Below, piece by piece: positions 24,156-33,062 of a stretch of DNA of 38,871 nt (position 1 is its first letter; the number at the start of each line of letters is the position of its first letter). Position numbers and translations under genes: made by a program. Origin of the DNA: an uncultured Thiotrichaceae bacterium (GTDB lineage: Bacteria > Pseudomonadota > Gammaproteobacteria > Thiotrichales > Thiotrichaceae); contig CACVAY010000039.1 of the NCBI GenBank assembly GCA_902727985.1, positions 1 to 38,871 on the forward strand. The letters are read 5' to 3'. The notes beneath the pieces were generated by a model that saw only the letters and a program-made list of their open reading frames with translations, did no database searches and had not been told where the DNA came from.

Positions 24156-26894
24156 CTAGCTAAGCTTGCCGTGACATTGCTTGTATTTTTTACCTGATCC
24201 ACAAGGACAGGGGTCATTGCGCCCCACTTTTTTACCTTCGCGCTGATAGGTTTGAGTGACTTTTTCACGTTCTTCCTGAGAAATGAATGGCTCTGACTCA
24301 CGAGGTTCCAGGTTGAAGTCAGTATTACTAGGGTGGTTGAATTCCATTTCCTGGTCAGGGTGATCAGCGAATTGTTCTTGAGCGTCGTCGGCTTTCGCCA
24401 CTTCGATTTTAAGAATAAAGCTAACCACTTCTTCTTTAATCTTATCAAGTAATGCGGTGAAGAGTTCAAAGCCTTCTTTCTTGTACTCTTGCTTAGGGTT
24501 CTTTTGCGCATAGCCACGTAAACCGACGCTTTGGCGAAGATGATCCATTGCTGCAAGGTGTTCTTTCCAATGTTGGTCGAGGAAGTGCAACATGATATTG
24601 CGTTCTAGCTGACGCATACCTTCTTCACCAACAAGTTCTTCTTTCTCTTCAAGAATAGTGGCAGCCGCAGCATGGATTTTCTGGCGTAATGGTTCTTCAT
24701 GAAGGTCATCGTCAGCCTCTAACATAGCTGTTACATTCATGTCGATGTTGAATTCTTTGGCTAGCGTGGTTGTAAGTCCATCGGTATCCCACTGCTCGTC
24801 AATGCTGCCTGGCGGGATAAAGCGGCTGATGGTGTTTTCAACAACGTCAAAGACGAATGAATCGATATTGTCTTTGACATCTTCAGATTCAAGAAGGTCA
24901 ACGCGCTGTTCGTAAACCACTTTACGCTGGTCGTTGGCAACGTCATCGTATTCAAGAAGGTTTTTACGAATATCGAAGTTGTGAGCTTCAACTTTACGTT
25001 GTGCATTCTCGATAGATTTACTGACAAGTCCAGCCTCAATCGCTTGGCCTTTTTCCATGCCAAGTTTCTGCATAATGCCTTTTACGCGATCGGAAGCGAA
25101 GATGCGCATTAAGCTGTCTTCTAATGACAGGAAGAAACGTGATGACCCTGGGTCACCTTGGCGGCCTGCGCGACCACGTAACTGGTTATCAATCCGGCGA
25201 GATTCATGGCGTTCTGTACCGATAATGTGTAAGCCACCTGCTGCAAGTACCTCATCATGGCGCTTTCTCCACTCTGTTTTAACTTTCTCAACAGTTGCTG
25301 GGGTTGCATTCTCTCCCAAAGCTTGTAGTTCAGCGTCAAGACTGCCGCCAAGTACAATGTCCGTACCACGGCCAGCCATATTGGTGGCGATGGTTACAGC
25401 GCCTGGAAGGCCTGCGTTTTCGATGATGTTTGCTTCACGTTCGTGTTGTTTTGCATTCAGTACTTCGTGTTTTATTTTGTTTTTCTTTAGCTCATTAGAA
25501 ATAATTTCCGAAGTTTCAATGGAAGCTGTTCCTACGAGAGCGGGGCGTTTGTGTTCTTGCGAATACGCGATTTCCTTAACAATCGCGGCATATTTCTCAC
25601 TTTCGGTCATGAAGACCAAGTCATTCGCGTCTTCACGCACCATCGGTGTATTTGTTGGTATAACGACGACTTCTAGCCCGTAAATTTCCTGGAACTCGAA
25701 AGCTTCAGTATCCGCAGTACCTGTCATGCCGGATAATTTGTTGTAAAGGCGGAAGTAGTTCTGGAAAGTAATGGATGCGAGTGTCTGGTTTTCAGGCTGA
25801 ATTTCTACGCCTTCTTTTGCTTCAACGGCTTGATGCAAGCCTTCAGACCAGCGACGACCAGGCATGGTACGCCCTGTAAATTCGTCAACAATAACGATCT
25901 CATCGCCTTGAACGATGTAGTCCACATTTTTTTGGAAGAGGGCGTGTGCACGCAGTGCGGCGTTTAAGTGGTGCAGGATAGTGATATTCTCGGTGTCATA
26001 GAGATTGCCACCCTCTTCAAGAATTCCGGCTTCGATCAGTAAGTTTTCAGCATTTTCCATGCCATCTTCACTGAAGTGAACCTGTTTACCCTTTTCATCG
26101 ACGTTGAAATCGCCAGGGCCGAATTCATCCGGCTCTGGAGTGGGTTCCTGGCGACTCAGTTTTGGGATGATTTTGTTGATAGTCGCGTAGAGTTCTGGCG
26201 AACTTTGAGTAGGACCAGAGATGATAAGTGGTGTTCTTGCTTCATCAATCAGGATAGAGTCTACTTCGTCCACAATGGCAAAGTTAAGGCCGCGTTGTAC
26301 GCGCTCTTCTTGTTGGAAAGCCATATTGTCACGAAGGTAATCGAAACCAAATTCGTTATTGGTACCGTAAGTGACATCGGCCGCATAGGCTTTCTGACGT
26401 TCATCATGGTTTAATCCACCGACAATAACGCCAGTGCTTAAGCCTAAGAAGCCATAGAGACGCGACATGAACTCAGAGTCACGTGTGGCAAGATAGTCAT
26501 TGACGGTAATAACATGTACGCCGTCGCCTGAAAGTGCGTTCAAATATACGGCCAAAGTAGCAACCAGTGTTTTACCCTCACCCGTCTTCATTTCAGCGAT
26601 ATTGCCATCATTCAGCACCATCGCTCCAACAAGCTGCACATCATAATGACGCATCTCAAGAACACGCTTACTAGCCTCGCGAACAACGGCAAAAGCTTCT
26701 GCCTGAATATCTTTTAAGGTTTTTCCATCAGCAAGTTGCTGTTTGAATTCTGCTGTTTTGGCTTGTAATTCATCGTCGCTGAGATTTTCGATGGTTGCTT
26801 CAAGGTTGGTTATTTCTTGTGCAGTTTTTAGGTATTTTTTTACCAGTCGATCATTTCTGCTACCGAATATTTTCTTTGCTACGGCTCCAAGCAT
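24156..26894 (-). CDS. secA: Preprotein translocase ATPase SecA
   Basis: SecA drives post-translational export through SecYEG. At 912 residues it is full length. Seen in order: Walker A MKTGEGKT (102-109), Walker B and following [16 protein letters not shown], the preprotein cross-linking region, the second nucleotide-binding fold with [17 protein letters not shown], and the C-terminal zinc-binding [14 protein letters not shown]. No secM-like gene lies upstream. In Pseudomonas-type genomes argJ and a Nudix/ThiE gene follow secA; here they lie 14 kb away beyond the oxidase and fcc block. Confidence 0.98.
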   Translation of the reverse strand: MLGAVAKKIFGSRNDRLVKKYLKTAQEITNLEATIENLSDDELQAKTAEFKQQLADGKTLKDIQAEAFAVVREASKRVLEMRHYDVQLVGAMVLNDGNIAEMKTGEGKTLVATLAVYLNALSGDGVHVITVNDYLATRDSEFMSRLYGFLGLSTGVIVGGLNHDERQKAYAADVTYGTNNEFGFDYLRDNMAFQQEERVQRGLNFAIVDEVDSILIDEARTPLIISGPTQSSPELYATINKIIPKLSRQEPTPEPDEFGPGDFNVDEKGKQVHFSEDGMENAENLLIEAGILEEGGNLYDTENITILHHLNAALRAHALFQKNVDYIVQGDEIVIVDEFTGRTMPGRRWSEGLHQAVEAKEGVEIQPENQTLASITFQNYFRLYNKLSGMTGTADTEAFEFQEIYGLEVVVIPTNTPMVREDANDLVFMTESEKYAAIVKEIAYSQEHKRPALVGTASIETSEIISNELKKNKIKHEVLNAKQHEREANIIENAGLPGAVTIATNMAGRGTDIVLGGSLDAELQALGENATPATVEKVKTEWRKRHDEVLAAGGLHIIGTERHESRRIDNQLRGRAGRQGDPGSSRFFLSLEDSLMRIFASDRVKGIMQKLGMEKGQAIEAGLVSKSIENAQRKVEAHNFDIRKNLLEYDDVANDQRKVVYEQRVDLLESEDVKDNIDSFVFDVVENTISRFIPPGSIDEQWDTDGLTTTLAKEFNIDMNVTAMLEADDDLHEEPLRQKIHAAAATILEEKEELVGEEGMRQLERNIMLHFLDQHWKEHLAAMDHLRQSVGLRGYAQKNPKQEYKKEGFELFTALLDKIKEEVVSFILKIEVAKADDAQEQFADHPDQEMEFNHPSNTDFNLEPRESEPFISQEEREKVTQTYQREGKKVGRNDPCPCGSGKKYKQCHGKLS

Positions 26895-26944
26895 GATTTT
26901 TCATTCTCTTCTGAGGCATTCCTTCTTTGAGCAATGCGAGTTAG

Positions 26945-26981
26945 GGAATACTACTGATATTTACTGTGTACTGAGTATTCC
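26945..26981. repeat. Inverted repeat upstream of secA
   Basis: GGAATACT (26945-26952) and AGTATTCC (26974-26981) form a perfect 8-bp stem with a 21-nt loop, about 50 bp before the secA start. It may be a leader hairpin of the secA transcript or an operator. Confidence 0.35.
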
Positions 26982-27050
26982 TTAGGTGTTTGGTATAACG
27001 GTAGAACATGTAGCCATTTGCTATAAAAGCAAGGCCAATCTCGTAAGTCT

Positions 27051-27071
27051 CTTTAAGGAGAATCCTTAAAG
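27051..27071. repeat. Compact 9-bp hairpin between sco and secA
   Basis: CTTTAAGGA-GAA-TCCTTAAAG is a perfect stem with a 3-nt loop, 90 bp after the end of the second sco gene. No T tract follows on either strand, so it may be an operator or a weak terminator for the upstream copper cassette. Confidence 0.35.
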
Positions 27072-27161
27072 GATCAAATAGAGAATGATGATGTGTTACC
27101 AGCGTTAAATATGGGTCGATTATAGACAAGCTAACTTTTAATTACCTTAACCATTACGCAA

Positions 27162-27782
27162 TTATGATGCAGGTGGAGTTGTTATGCTCGATTTTTCAGC
27201 AATATACTTGCGAATTACACTGGTGACGCCATTCACTGAAGTAGCATGTGGTAAAAACTCACGTATTTTGCCGTCTGTATCCAAGACAAAGATCAGTGCG
27301 GTATGGTCAATAAGGTAAGCGCTTTCACTATGTTTTTGCGTGATTTTATATGAAGCTCCATAGTTGCCACTAACACGATCTATTTCATCTTTTCCCCCCG
27401 TTAGGCCAATGATATTAGGGTGGAAATACTGGGTATAGGCTTTCAGTTTTTCTGGAGTATCACGTTTAGGATCTACGCTGATAAAGACCCCCTTTGTTTG
27501 GGCTAATTCTTCTTCTGAAAGCTGCTTAAATGCTTCGCTAATTCTTGCTAGAGAGGTTGGGCAAACATCTGGGCAATAGGTGTAGCCAAAAAAAACAAGA
27601 GCTACTTTGCCAGTGAGGTCATGCAAGCTGACATCACCATCCATGCTGTGCAGAGTGAAGTCTCCACCCATGGGTTCGCCGGAGTTCGTTGCTGGTGCTG
27701 TAGGTTTTTTTAGTAATAAATTGCTACTAATAACGCCTAGTAATAAGGTAATAAGCAGAATGGGGATGTATTTATTGTTCAT
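27162..27782 (-). CDS. SCO1/SenC copper-metallochaperone (second copy)
   Basis: The 206 residues carry an N-terminal membrane anchor (about 5-24), then a thioredoxin fold with copper ligands Cys70 and Cys74 (YCPDVC) and His160 (LIDHTALI). It is shorter than, and clearly different from, the SCO at 14440-15153, so it is not a recent duplicate. The start overlaps the stop of the preceding gene by four bases (ATGA). It is the last gene of a three-gene copper cassette. Its client could be a different oxidase, or it could act mainly as a thiol reductase. Confidence 0.95.
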   Translation of the reverse strand: MNNKYIPILLITLLLGVISSNLLLKKPTAPATNSGEPMGGDFTLHSMDGDVSLHDLTGKVALVFFGYTYCPDVCPTSLARISEAFKQLSEEELAQTKGVFISVDPKRDTPEKLKAYTQYFHPNIIGLTGGKDEIDRVSGNYGASYKITQKHSESAYLIDHTALIFVLDTDGKIREFLPHATSVNGVTSVIRKYIAEKSSITTPPAS

Positions 27783-28264
27783 GGTTTTGCAATAGAATTA
27801 GTGGTTTCTAAAGGAAAGTCAGCGACAAAATGTTGACCCTGGGCAGTTGTAAAAATCGCACGTATCTGCCATAACATGGTGCTTTGTGTGCAGATTGGCA
27901 ATATTCCTTCTCCTATGAACTGTTGCGCGGCTGTTTTAGGAATAGGGAACTGCGTATTGCCCATGTCCATATTGATGCCAGTGACTTGAATCGCTAGTTT
28001 TGAAAATACATCATTTGAGGTCTTGATATCAAAACTCAGAGGAATCAGGGCGCTAATTGGCTTGGGTGTAATGTCCAGTGTTATTTCATTGCCATCTGAA
28101 AAGCGTAGGGAGCATGGGGTCGTTTGAAGATGACAGTCAGGTGTTGCGATTTGTATTTCCGCAAAACCAGCTTCTGCTTGCTGATTGAGATATTGCTTGC
28201 CGAATAACCCAACCGTAATTAGGAGTAACGCGCTAACGATGTACCAGAGATGACGTGTTTGCAT
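27779..28264 (-). CDS. Membrane-anchored protein of the copper cassette, unknown family
   Basis: The 161 residues have one N-terminal membrane helix (about 7-22) and a periplasmic domain with three Cys (IATPDCHLQTTPCS and LPICTQSTMLW) and the Met-containing stretch GINMDMGNTQF. This composition, and its position between PCuAC and SCO, suggest copper handling, but I do not recognise the family. It overlaps both neighbours (TAATG with pcuAC, ATGA with sco), so the three proteins are probably made together. Confidence 0.8.
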   Translation of the reverse strand: MQTRHLWYIVSALLLITVGLFGKQYLNQQAEAGFAEIQIATPDCHLQTTPCSLRFSDGNEITLDITPKPISALIPLSFDIKTSNDVFSKLAIQVTGINMDMGNTQFPIPKTAAQQFIGEGILPICTQSTMLWQIRAIFTTAQGQHFVADFPLETTNSIAKP

Positions 28265-28731
28265 TAAGAATGTGGGTTAATTTTTTTAACTTCTGCGGTA
28301 ATGCTGGTTTGACTGCCGTCTTTGAATTGTAAATCAAAAGAGATCTTTTCGCCTACTTGCAGGTCTTTTTTGAGACCAATCAACATGATGTGGTAGCCAC
28401 CTGGTTTTAGTTCAGCTTTACTTTGCTTGGGAATAGTGATTTCTGGAACTTCGCGCATTTTCATCATGCCATCTGCGTGCGTATGTTCGTGTAATTCAAT
28501 TTTTTCACTTACATCACCTTTTGCACTAACCAAGAATCGGTCTTTGTCGCTACTGTTTTGTAAAGTCAGAAACATAGCCGTTACCGCTTGGCCTGGTGGC
28601 ATAGCTCGAATGTAAGGCGCATCAACGGAAATAGCATCAGCAGATTTAGAACCTGTTTGTGCTTTGTCGTCGGAATTACATGCGCTTAATAGAGCAAGAG
28701 AAATGAGGAAAACTTTCGATAGGATATGCAT
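28264..28731 (-). CDS. PCuAC-type periplasmic copper chaperone (second copy)
   Basis: The 155 residues are a predicted lipoprotein (lipobox LLSAC, Cys18) with the complete ligand pattern His81-x10-Met92-x21-His114-x-Met116. The stretch HEHTHADGMMKM adds extra His and Met beside the site, which the first copy lacks. It is first of the pcuAC, unknown, sco cassette and overlaps the next gene by one base. A separate promoter is expected in 28732-28944, but none was convincing. Confidence 0.95.
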   Translation of the reverse strand: MHILSKVFLISLALLSACNSDDKAQTGSKSADAISVDAPYIRAMPPGQAVTAMFLTLQNSSDKDRFLVSAKGDVSEKIELHEHTHADGMMKMREVPEITIPKQSKAELKPGGYHIMLIGLKKDLQVGEKISFDLQFKDGSQTSITAEVKKINPHS

Positions 28732-28944
28732 ATTCCACCTTCTATGAGTTAATTGCGTAATACACGGTTTTAGTGTTGAACTAGCTTCGATTCATGCTAA
28801 GCCAGCGAGGTGTAAGCCAAGCATCATAAGCGCATCAAAAGATGCTAGCTTTGTTTTTTGTCAATTTTATGATGATCTATTGCAACACTTCGACTGAGAG
28901 GAGGCTCTCTACTGTTTGAAGTGGTCGAGGTGTTGGTTTGTTGC

Positions 28945-29460
28945 TTAGAAGTTTTCTGTGCTGGTAAAGAGGCCTACACGTAAATCTTTTGCTGTGTAGA
29001 TCTCACGACCATCAACTTCCATGGTAGCGTCTGCAATGCCCATGACTAATTTACGCGAAATAACGCGTTTCAGGTCAATACGGTAGGTGACTTTCTTAGC
29101 AGTAGGTAGAACCTGACCGGTAAATTTAACTTCGCCACAACCTAGTGCGCGTCCTTTACCTTTGTTTCCAAGCCATCCAAGATAGAAACCAACGATTTGC
29201 CACATTGCATCTAGGCCAAGACAACCCGGCATAACAGGATCCGTTGGAAAATGGCATTCGAAGAACCATAATTCTGGGTCAATATCCAGCTCAGCAATAA
29301 TACTCCCTTTTTCATGAGCGCCGTCGGTATCATTGATGTGAATGATGCGATCCATCATCAGCATGTTGCCAACAGGAAGGCGGGCGTTGCCTTCTCCGAA
29401 CATTTTGCCATAACCGCAATCGAGTAGTTCTTCTTTGTTAAATGAGCTTTGTCTGGACAT
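28945..29460 (-). CDS. fabA: 3-hydroxydecanoyl-ACP dehydratase/isomerase
   Basis: FabA dehydrates 3-hydroxydecanoyl-ACP and isomerises the product to the cis-3 form, starting unsaturated fatty-acid synthesis. From the ATG at 29460 the protein has 171 residues, against 172 in E. coli, with catalytic His70 (FECHFP) and Asp84 (GLDAMWQ). The motif [20 protein letters not shown] is almost invariant. A longer reading from 29538 overlaps ubiA and is rejected. It starts 11 bp after the ubiA stop. FabA normally works with FabB, which is not in this window. Confidence 0.96.
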   Translation of the reverse strand: MSRQSSFNKEELLDCGYGKMFGEGNARLPVGNMLMMDRIIHINDTDGAHEKGSIIAELDIDPELWFFECHFPTDPVMPGCLGLDAMWQIVGFYLGWLGNKGKGRALGCGEVKFTGQVLPTAKKVTYRIDLKRVISRKLVMGIADATMEVDGREIYTAKDLRVGLFTSTENF

Positions 29461-29471
29461 AAAATTTATTT

Positions 29472-30344
29472 CTATAAAGTAAGTGTATTGAATTGGAAGT
29501 GCATGAATATACCTAAAAATACGATGAATCCAAACCAATTATTGTTCAGAAAGGCGCGTAAGCCTGCCTTATCCCCATGTTTTTGTATAAGCCAATGTTG
29601 GTAAACAAAGAATACACTACCTATTAGTAGGCTGGTGTAATAAATCCAACCGAGTTGTGTTAACCAACCCACGCTAAATAGTGTGGCCACGGTGAGTAGT
29701 TGTAAGATCGCAATGATCAAACGGTCGTGTTTGCCAAATAAAATAGCCGTTGATTTAACACCAATTTTTAAGTCGTCTACTCTGTCGGTGATGGCATAGA
29801 GAGTGTCATAGGCAATAGTCCATAATAAGGTGGCAGCGAAGAGTAACCAGCCTGCGAGCGGAGGAAGTTCTCCCGTTACGGCGGTGTATGACATGGGTAC
29901 AGACCAACCAAAAGCTGCACCTAAGTGCACTTGTGGCATGGAATGGTAGCGTTTCATAAACGGATAACTAGCGGCGAGTAGGATGGCTATCGTTGATAAA
30001 GCAATGGTTTGTATGTTGAGTTGTAGCACTAATAAAAAGGCTATCAAGCTGAGTATCACGAAAATACCGAGCGCTTCTTTAGTCGATATTTTTCCTGATG
30101 TTAGAGGGCGGTCTTGTGTTCGCGCAACGTGCTTGTCAATATCACGATCGGCAAAGTCATTGATGGCACACCCAGCAGAACGCATGACCGTTACACCTGT
30201 AATAAAGAGAAACAGGATCAGTAGGCTGGGTGCTCCATTGCTAGCGATCCATAATGCCCACAAGGTTGGCCATAATAGCAGATAGATGCCAATGGGGCGG
30301 TCAAGGCGGATAAATAGTGCGTAGAGCTTGAGTTTTTCTATCAT
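29472..30344 (-). CDS. ubiA: 4-hydroxybenzoate polyprenyltransferase
   Basis: UbiA attaches the polyprenyl tail to 4-hydroxybenzoate in the inner membrane during ubiquinone synthesis. The 290 residues form about eight to nine helices. Both aspartate-rich prenyl-diphosphate motifs are present: NDFADRDID (about 62-70) and DRVDDLKIG (about 186-194). The N-terminal [19 protein letters not shown] is diagnostic. It precedes fabA by 11 bp and follows the ferredoxin gene by 18 bp, so the three may be one transcript. Confidence 0.95.
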   Translation of the reverse strand: MIEKLKLYALFIRLDRPIGIYLLLWPTLWALWIASNGAPSLLILFLFITGVTVMRSAGCAINDFADRDIDKHVARTQDRPLTSGKISTKEALGIFVILSLIAFLLVLQLNIQTIALSTIAILLAASYPFMKRYHSMPQVHLGAAFGWSVPMSYTAVTGELPPLAGWLLFAATLLWTIAYDTLYAITDRVDDLKIGVKSTAILFGKHDRLIIAILQLLTVATLFSVGWLTQLGWIYYTSLLIGSVFFVYQHWLIQKHGDKAGLRAFLNNNWFGFIVFLGIFMHFQFNTLTL

Positions 30345-30362
30345 ACTAGAAGTTGGTGCGGC

Positions 30363-30695
30363 CTAGTCCTTGGCTTTGTCAGCATCTTTGATGATAAGGC
30401 GTTCGACAGGGGTGTCATTGATGAGGTGTTGATCAATAATCTCGTCAATATCCTCCTGATCTACCCATTGGTACCAGATCCCTTCGGGATAAACCACTGC
30501 AACAGGGCCGTGTTCGCAGCGATTTAAGCAGCCAGCAGTGTTAATTCTCACCTTGCCTGAGCTAACTAAGCCTTCTTCTTTGCTGCGTTTTTTGGCATAG
30601 TCACGCATTGTTTTAGATTTGAACTGTTCGCAACAGGATGAACCATCTTCTCGCAGGTTTGTGCAGAAGAAAACATGATATTTATAATAGGACAT
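30363..30695 (-). CDS. Thioredoxin-like [2Fe-2S] ferredoxin
   Basis: A 110-residue thioredoxin-like ferredoxin of the Shethna/NuoE type. The cluster ligands are expected from Cys11, Cys21 or Cys22, Cys56 and Cys60 (FFCTNLREDGSSCC and TAGCLNRCEHGP). The ending GIWYQWVDQEDIDEIIDQHL is characteristic of this bacterial family. The start is the ATG at 30693-30695; the longer frame to 30731 lacks support. Its electron partners are unknown. Its start codon nearly coincides with that of the divergent gene. Confidence 0.9.
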   Translation of the reverse strand: MSYYKYHVFFCTNLREDGSSCCEQFKSKTMRDYAKKRSKEEGLVSSGKVRINTAGCLNRCEHGPVAVVYPEGIWYQWVDQEDIDEIIDQHLINDTPVERLIIKDADKAKD

Positions 30696-30705
30696 GGCAA
30701 AGATT

Positions 30706-31770
30706 ATGACTGACAGTGTAACGATTGACAATATTAGCCGGTTTTTTGAAATTGGAAAATATCATCATAGAGTTTTCGATATGAGTCGGCGTGTCCAGCG
30801 ATTTTCCAATCAGCGTTTTAAACGTATTGAAATACAAGAAGAAATTTACCCAGTGCCATTCCAGCAACATGCGTCTTTGGGGTTACTTTTTTGGAAGCCT
30901 GAAAGTCCACAGGAACCTGTTATTTGGTTTCTTAAATTTCCTTTGGATGAGCTAGGTTTTTTGAAGTTGGAAACGCGTGATGCCTTTATTCAGCAGTTGC
31001 TAGAGCAAGTTGGTGAGAAGATAAAGTCTGATCAGGGAATGGATGCTGATGATTCTGATATGAAAGAGAGTGAATTCGCCTTTAAACCCGGTCAGGAAAA
31101 AATGGCAATATTTAATGCCTTTGCCACGGCTGAGTTACATCAACCTCCCTCAAACTTTTATACCTATGCGCAAGAATACATGCATGGTGATGTTGGTTAT
31201 GATCAGTGGAATTTTATTGGCTTGCAGGGGATTGCAGATATGGTTGCACGACTGAGTGAGGATGGTAATGAGGCGGCTTTGATCCAAGCTGTTCCGAATC
31301 TGCCTGATGTGCCATTGGTCTTATTGGCACAATTGCTTGAGAATGTCGAGGTGTCTGTTCTGCTATCACAAGCTCTTTCAGAGAGGCTTCGTCAGGAATT
31401 GGAAAATCCTTTAATAGAAGAAACGAATATAGCGGTTGTTGCTGCAATTTTACGAGGCTTATCTGTTTCAGTAAATAAAAAGCTTCGGAAGCAGGTTGTG
31501 TTAGATGTACTTGCGACAGAGCATGTTCAAAGTATTGAAGTGATTGCTGCAATATCAAGTCGAGTTTGGAGGGTGTTACTAGATGCTTCTGTTATGTTGC
31601 CGTTTATGGAGGTTTTGGCAAAACACGAACAGGAGCAGTTCAATGCTGTCTTGTTGGATTTATTGCCTATACCAGAGATGCGTCAGGAAATAATGAGTGG
31701 TTTCCGCCATGCGGATCGATCGGAAAATTTATCACTTAAGATTGGTGGGTTTATGGGGATGTTTCGTTAG
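30706..31770 (+). CDS. DUF3549-like protein
   Basis: This conserved gammaproteobacterial protein of unknown function has 354 residues from the ATG at 30706; a further ATG at 30694 would overlap the divergent ferredoxin start codon. The N-terminal half has FRVFDM-like YHHRVFDMSRRV, the segment PYPFQQ-like YPVPFQQHASLGLLFW and WFLKFPLDELG, which I associate with DUF3549. The C-terminal half is helical and repeat-like. No membrane segment or signal is seen, so it is cytoplasmic. It has no obvious functional link to its neighbours. Confidence 0.8.
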   Translation: MTDSVTIDNISRFFEIGKYHHRVFDMSRRVQRFSNQRFKRIEIQEEIYPVPFQQHASLGLLFWKPESPQEPVIWFLKFPLDELGFLKLETRDAFIQQLLEQVGEKIKSDQGMDADDSDMKESEFAFKPGQEKMAIFNAFATAELHQPPSNFYTYAQEYMHGDVGYDQWNFIGLQGIADMVARLSEDGNEAALIQAVPNLPDVPLVLLAQLLENVEVSVLLSQALSERLRQELENPLIEETNIAVVAAILRGLSVSVNKKLRKQVVLDVLATEHVQSIEVIAAISSRVWRVLLDASVMLPFMEVLAKHEQEQFNAVLLDLLPIPEMRQEIMSGFRHADRSENLSLKIGGFMGMFR

Positions 31771-31790
31771 AATGAGGTGGGGAACCACTG

Positions 31791-31830
31791 ACTAAACACT
31801 GCCGAATTCAGTCGAGCGACAGTGTTTAGT
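31791..31830. terminator. Bidirectional terminator between convergent genes
   Basis: A perfect 11-bp inverted repeat, ACTAAACACTG (31791-31801) and CAGTGTTTAGT (31820-31830), with an 18-nt loop, lies between the DUF3549-like gene and the Ala-rich lipoprotein gene. Only a short T run follows, but the stem is long and the position fits. Confidence 0.6.
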
Positions 31831-31843
31831 TTGATGCGTACTA

Positions 31844-32137
31844 CTACTTTGTAGGAGCAACTGCTTCTTTAGCAGCGTCTACAGCACCTGTGGCTGCTTC
31901 TTTCGTTGCATCAGCAGCAGATTCAACAGCGCCACCAGCAGCATCAGCTACGTCTGAAGCAGCACCAGCTGCGGCATCAACTGCGCCAGTAGCAGCGTCT
32001 TTAGTTGCAGTAGCTGCACTTTCAACAGCACCAGCAGTTGCATCCTTAGTAGCTGTAGCAGCCTCTTTAGCGTCTTCTCCACAAGCTGTTAGTGCAAGTG
32101 ATACGAAAGCTGTAGCAAGTAAAAGTTTGAAATTCAT
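31844..32137 (-). CDS. Small Ala-rich lipoprotein with helical repeats
   Basis: From the ATG at 32137, preceded by GGAGAAA, the protein has 97 residues. The signal ends in a lipobox LALTAC, with lipidated Cys19. The mature part is almost only Ala, Thr, Lys, Asp, Glu and Val in imperfect repeats (ATKDAATGAVDAA and similar), which predicts one long amphipathic helix as in LEA-like or apolipoprotein-like proteins. It may be a periplasmic envelope spacer or stress protein; no function is established. It is a single gene with its own leader. Confidence 0.8.
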   Translation of the reverse strand: MNFKLLLATAFVSLALTACGEDAKEAATATKDATAGAVESAATATKDAATGAVDAAAGAASDVADAAGGAVESAADATKEAATGAVDAAKEAVAPTK

Positions 32138-32381
32138 TATTATTTCTCCATAAAAAAATGTTGGTGTTCTTAATCCTTTACACCAAAAAAGCAAGGAAAC
32201 TTATGAGAGGGGTTTAGAGGGTCAATAAAATCATGAGTCGTTAAAAAATAATGATTCAAAATGAATATTGGTATCCATATCTTCGAAGCGTCCTTGATAT
32301 CAGTAAATACTGATGGAAGGGGATTTTAGGATAGATTTGACAGAAGTGCTAATGATATAAGTTATAAAACAGGTAAACTGT

Positions 32382-32747
32382 TCATTGTTTGCCCATTGCA
32401 ACCAGCAAACCATTGATACTAGCTCCTTGCTCCATTTCTAGAGATCCATAGTGGATATCACCTTCTATTTGTGCTGAGCTGGCTATGGATAAACGTTTAG
32501 TTGCAAAGATATTTCCAATAATTTTTCCTGTGACGATTACGTAAGGTGCTCGTACTTCACCGGTAATCACGCCGCCTTCTTGCACCATGACTTTGCCATC
32601 GGAGTCAAGTGGTGCGAGTACGTTTCCTGTAATTCTGCCTCGAACTAAAATATCTTGAGAAAAGGAAATATCTCCCATTAATTCAACATCTTGTTCAATT
32701 ATTGAGCGTTTTGTGCCAAGTGATTGGTTTGTTATATTGTCATTCAT
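32382..32747 (-). CDS. Bactofilin
   Basis: Bactofilins are beta-helical proteins that polymerise without nucleotide and scaffold polar or curved-envelope structures. The 121 residues show the central repeat core with regular short beta turns (GDISFSQDILVRGRITGNV, then KVMVQEGGVITGEV, then YVIVTGKIIGNIF). A short disordered N-terminus contains no membrane helix. It is divergent from the GTPase/roadblock/FimV cluster. In Myxococcus, bactofilins work with a small GTPase at the poles, which makes this neighbourhood suggestive; the functional link is inference. Confidence 0.92.
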   Translation of the reverse strand: MNDNITNQSLGTKRSIIEQDVELMGDISFSQDILVRGRITGNVLAPLDSDGKVMVQEGGVITGEVRAPYVIVTGKIIGNIFATKRLSIASSAQIEGDIHYGSLEMEQGASINGLLVAMGKQ

Positions 32748-32950
32748 AAATCATACGGCGCTATATTATGTTTGAATTTAGTGTACGTGGAGAACGGGGT
32801 TGAAGCAATCGCAATAGCATTAACTGAGTTTATTAAAATAATATGTGTAATTATTGTGCATTATGCTACCTTTTATTCTGATATTTGGACACTTTGTAGA
32901 AGGCTCTGTATAGTTATTTTCATTGTTTCAAGTGACGTAAATCAAGTTGC

Positions 32951-32979
32951 TTGAAGATTCTCATGAAAAATTGTTTTAT
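32951..32979 (+). promoter_or_regulatory. Candidate promoter of the GTPase/FimV cluster
   Basis: TTGAAG (32951-32956), a 17-bp spacer and TTTTAT (32974-32979). The -35 box overlaps the palindrome TCAAGTTGCTTGA. A start near 32986 would place the 33017 leader frame about 30 nt into the transcript. Confidence 0.4.
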
Positions 32980-33016
32980 AACAGCGAGATGCTTGTTTAT
33001 GACAAGGAGATGTTCC

Positions 33017-33052
33017 ATGGAATCTGGGTTTCAACAGAATAAGAACAAATAA
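33017..33052 (+). CDS. Possible 11-residue leader peptide
   Basis: ATG at 33017, preceded by AAGGAG at good spacing, encodes MESGFQQNKNK and stops at 33052, ten bases before the ATG of the next gene, in a different frame. It could couple translation of that gene, or mark a frameshifted true N-terminus. Confidence 0.25.
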   Translation: MESGFQQNKNK

Positions 33053-33062
33053 CGACTGGTAT

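Larger units (their letters stand above)
32748..33062. other. Divergent region between bactofilin and the GTPase cluster
   Basis: This 315-bp AT-rich region has no long gene. It holds a plus-strand promoter candidate at 32951-32979 and an 11-codon frame at 33017-33052 that has a better ribosome-binding site (AAGGAG) than the following gene. A small palindrome TCAAG-TTG-CTTGA (about 32943-32955) overlaps the -35 box. Confidence 0.5.

Noticed and set aside
25057-25683. 208-codon plus-strand open frame inside secA
   Set aside because: It is antisense to a highly conserved part of SecA and its Ser/Arg-rich composition matches no family.
28840-28870. GCATC-AAAA-GATGC hairpin followed by Ts as the fabA terminator
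   Set aside because: The T run is on the plus strand, whereas fabA and the copper cassette are transcribed from the minus strand; the orientation is wrong.
32724-32954. 76-codon plus-strand frame between bactofilin and the GTPase cluster
   Set aside because: It overlaps the bactofilin start on the other strand, has no ribosome-binding site and no recognisable domain.
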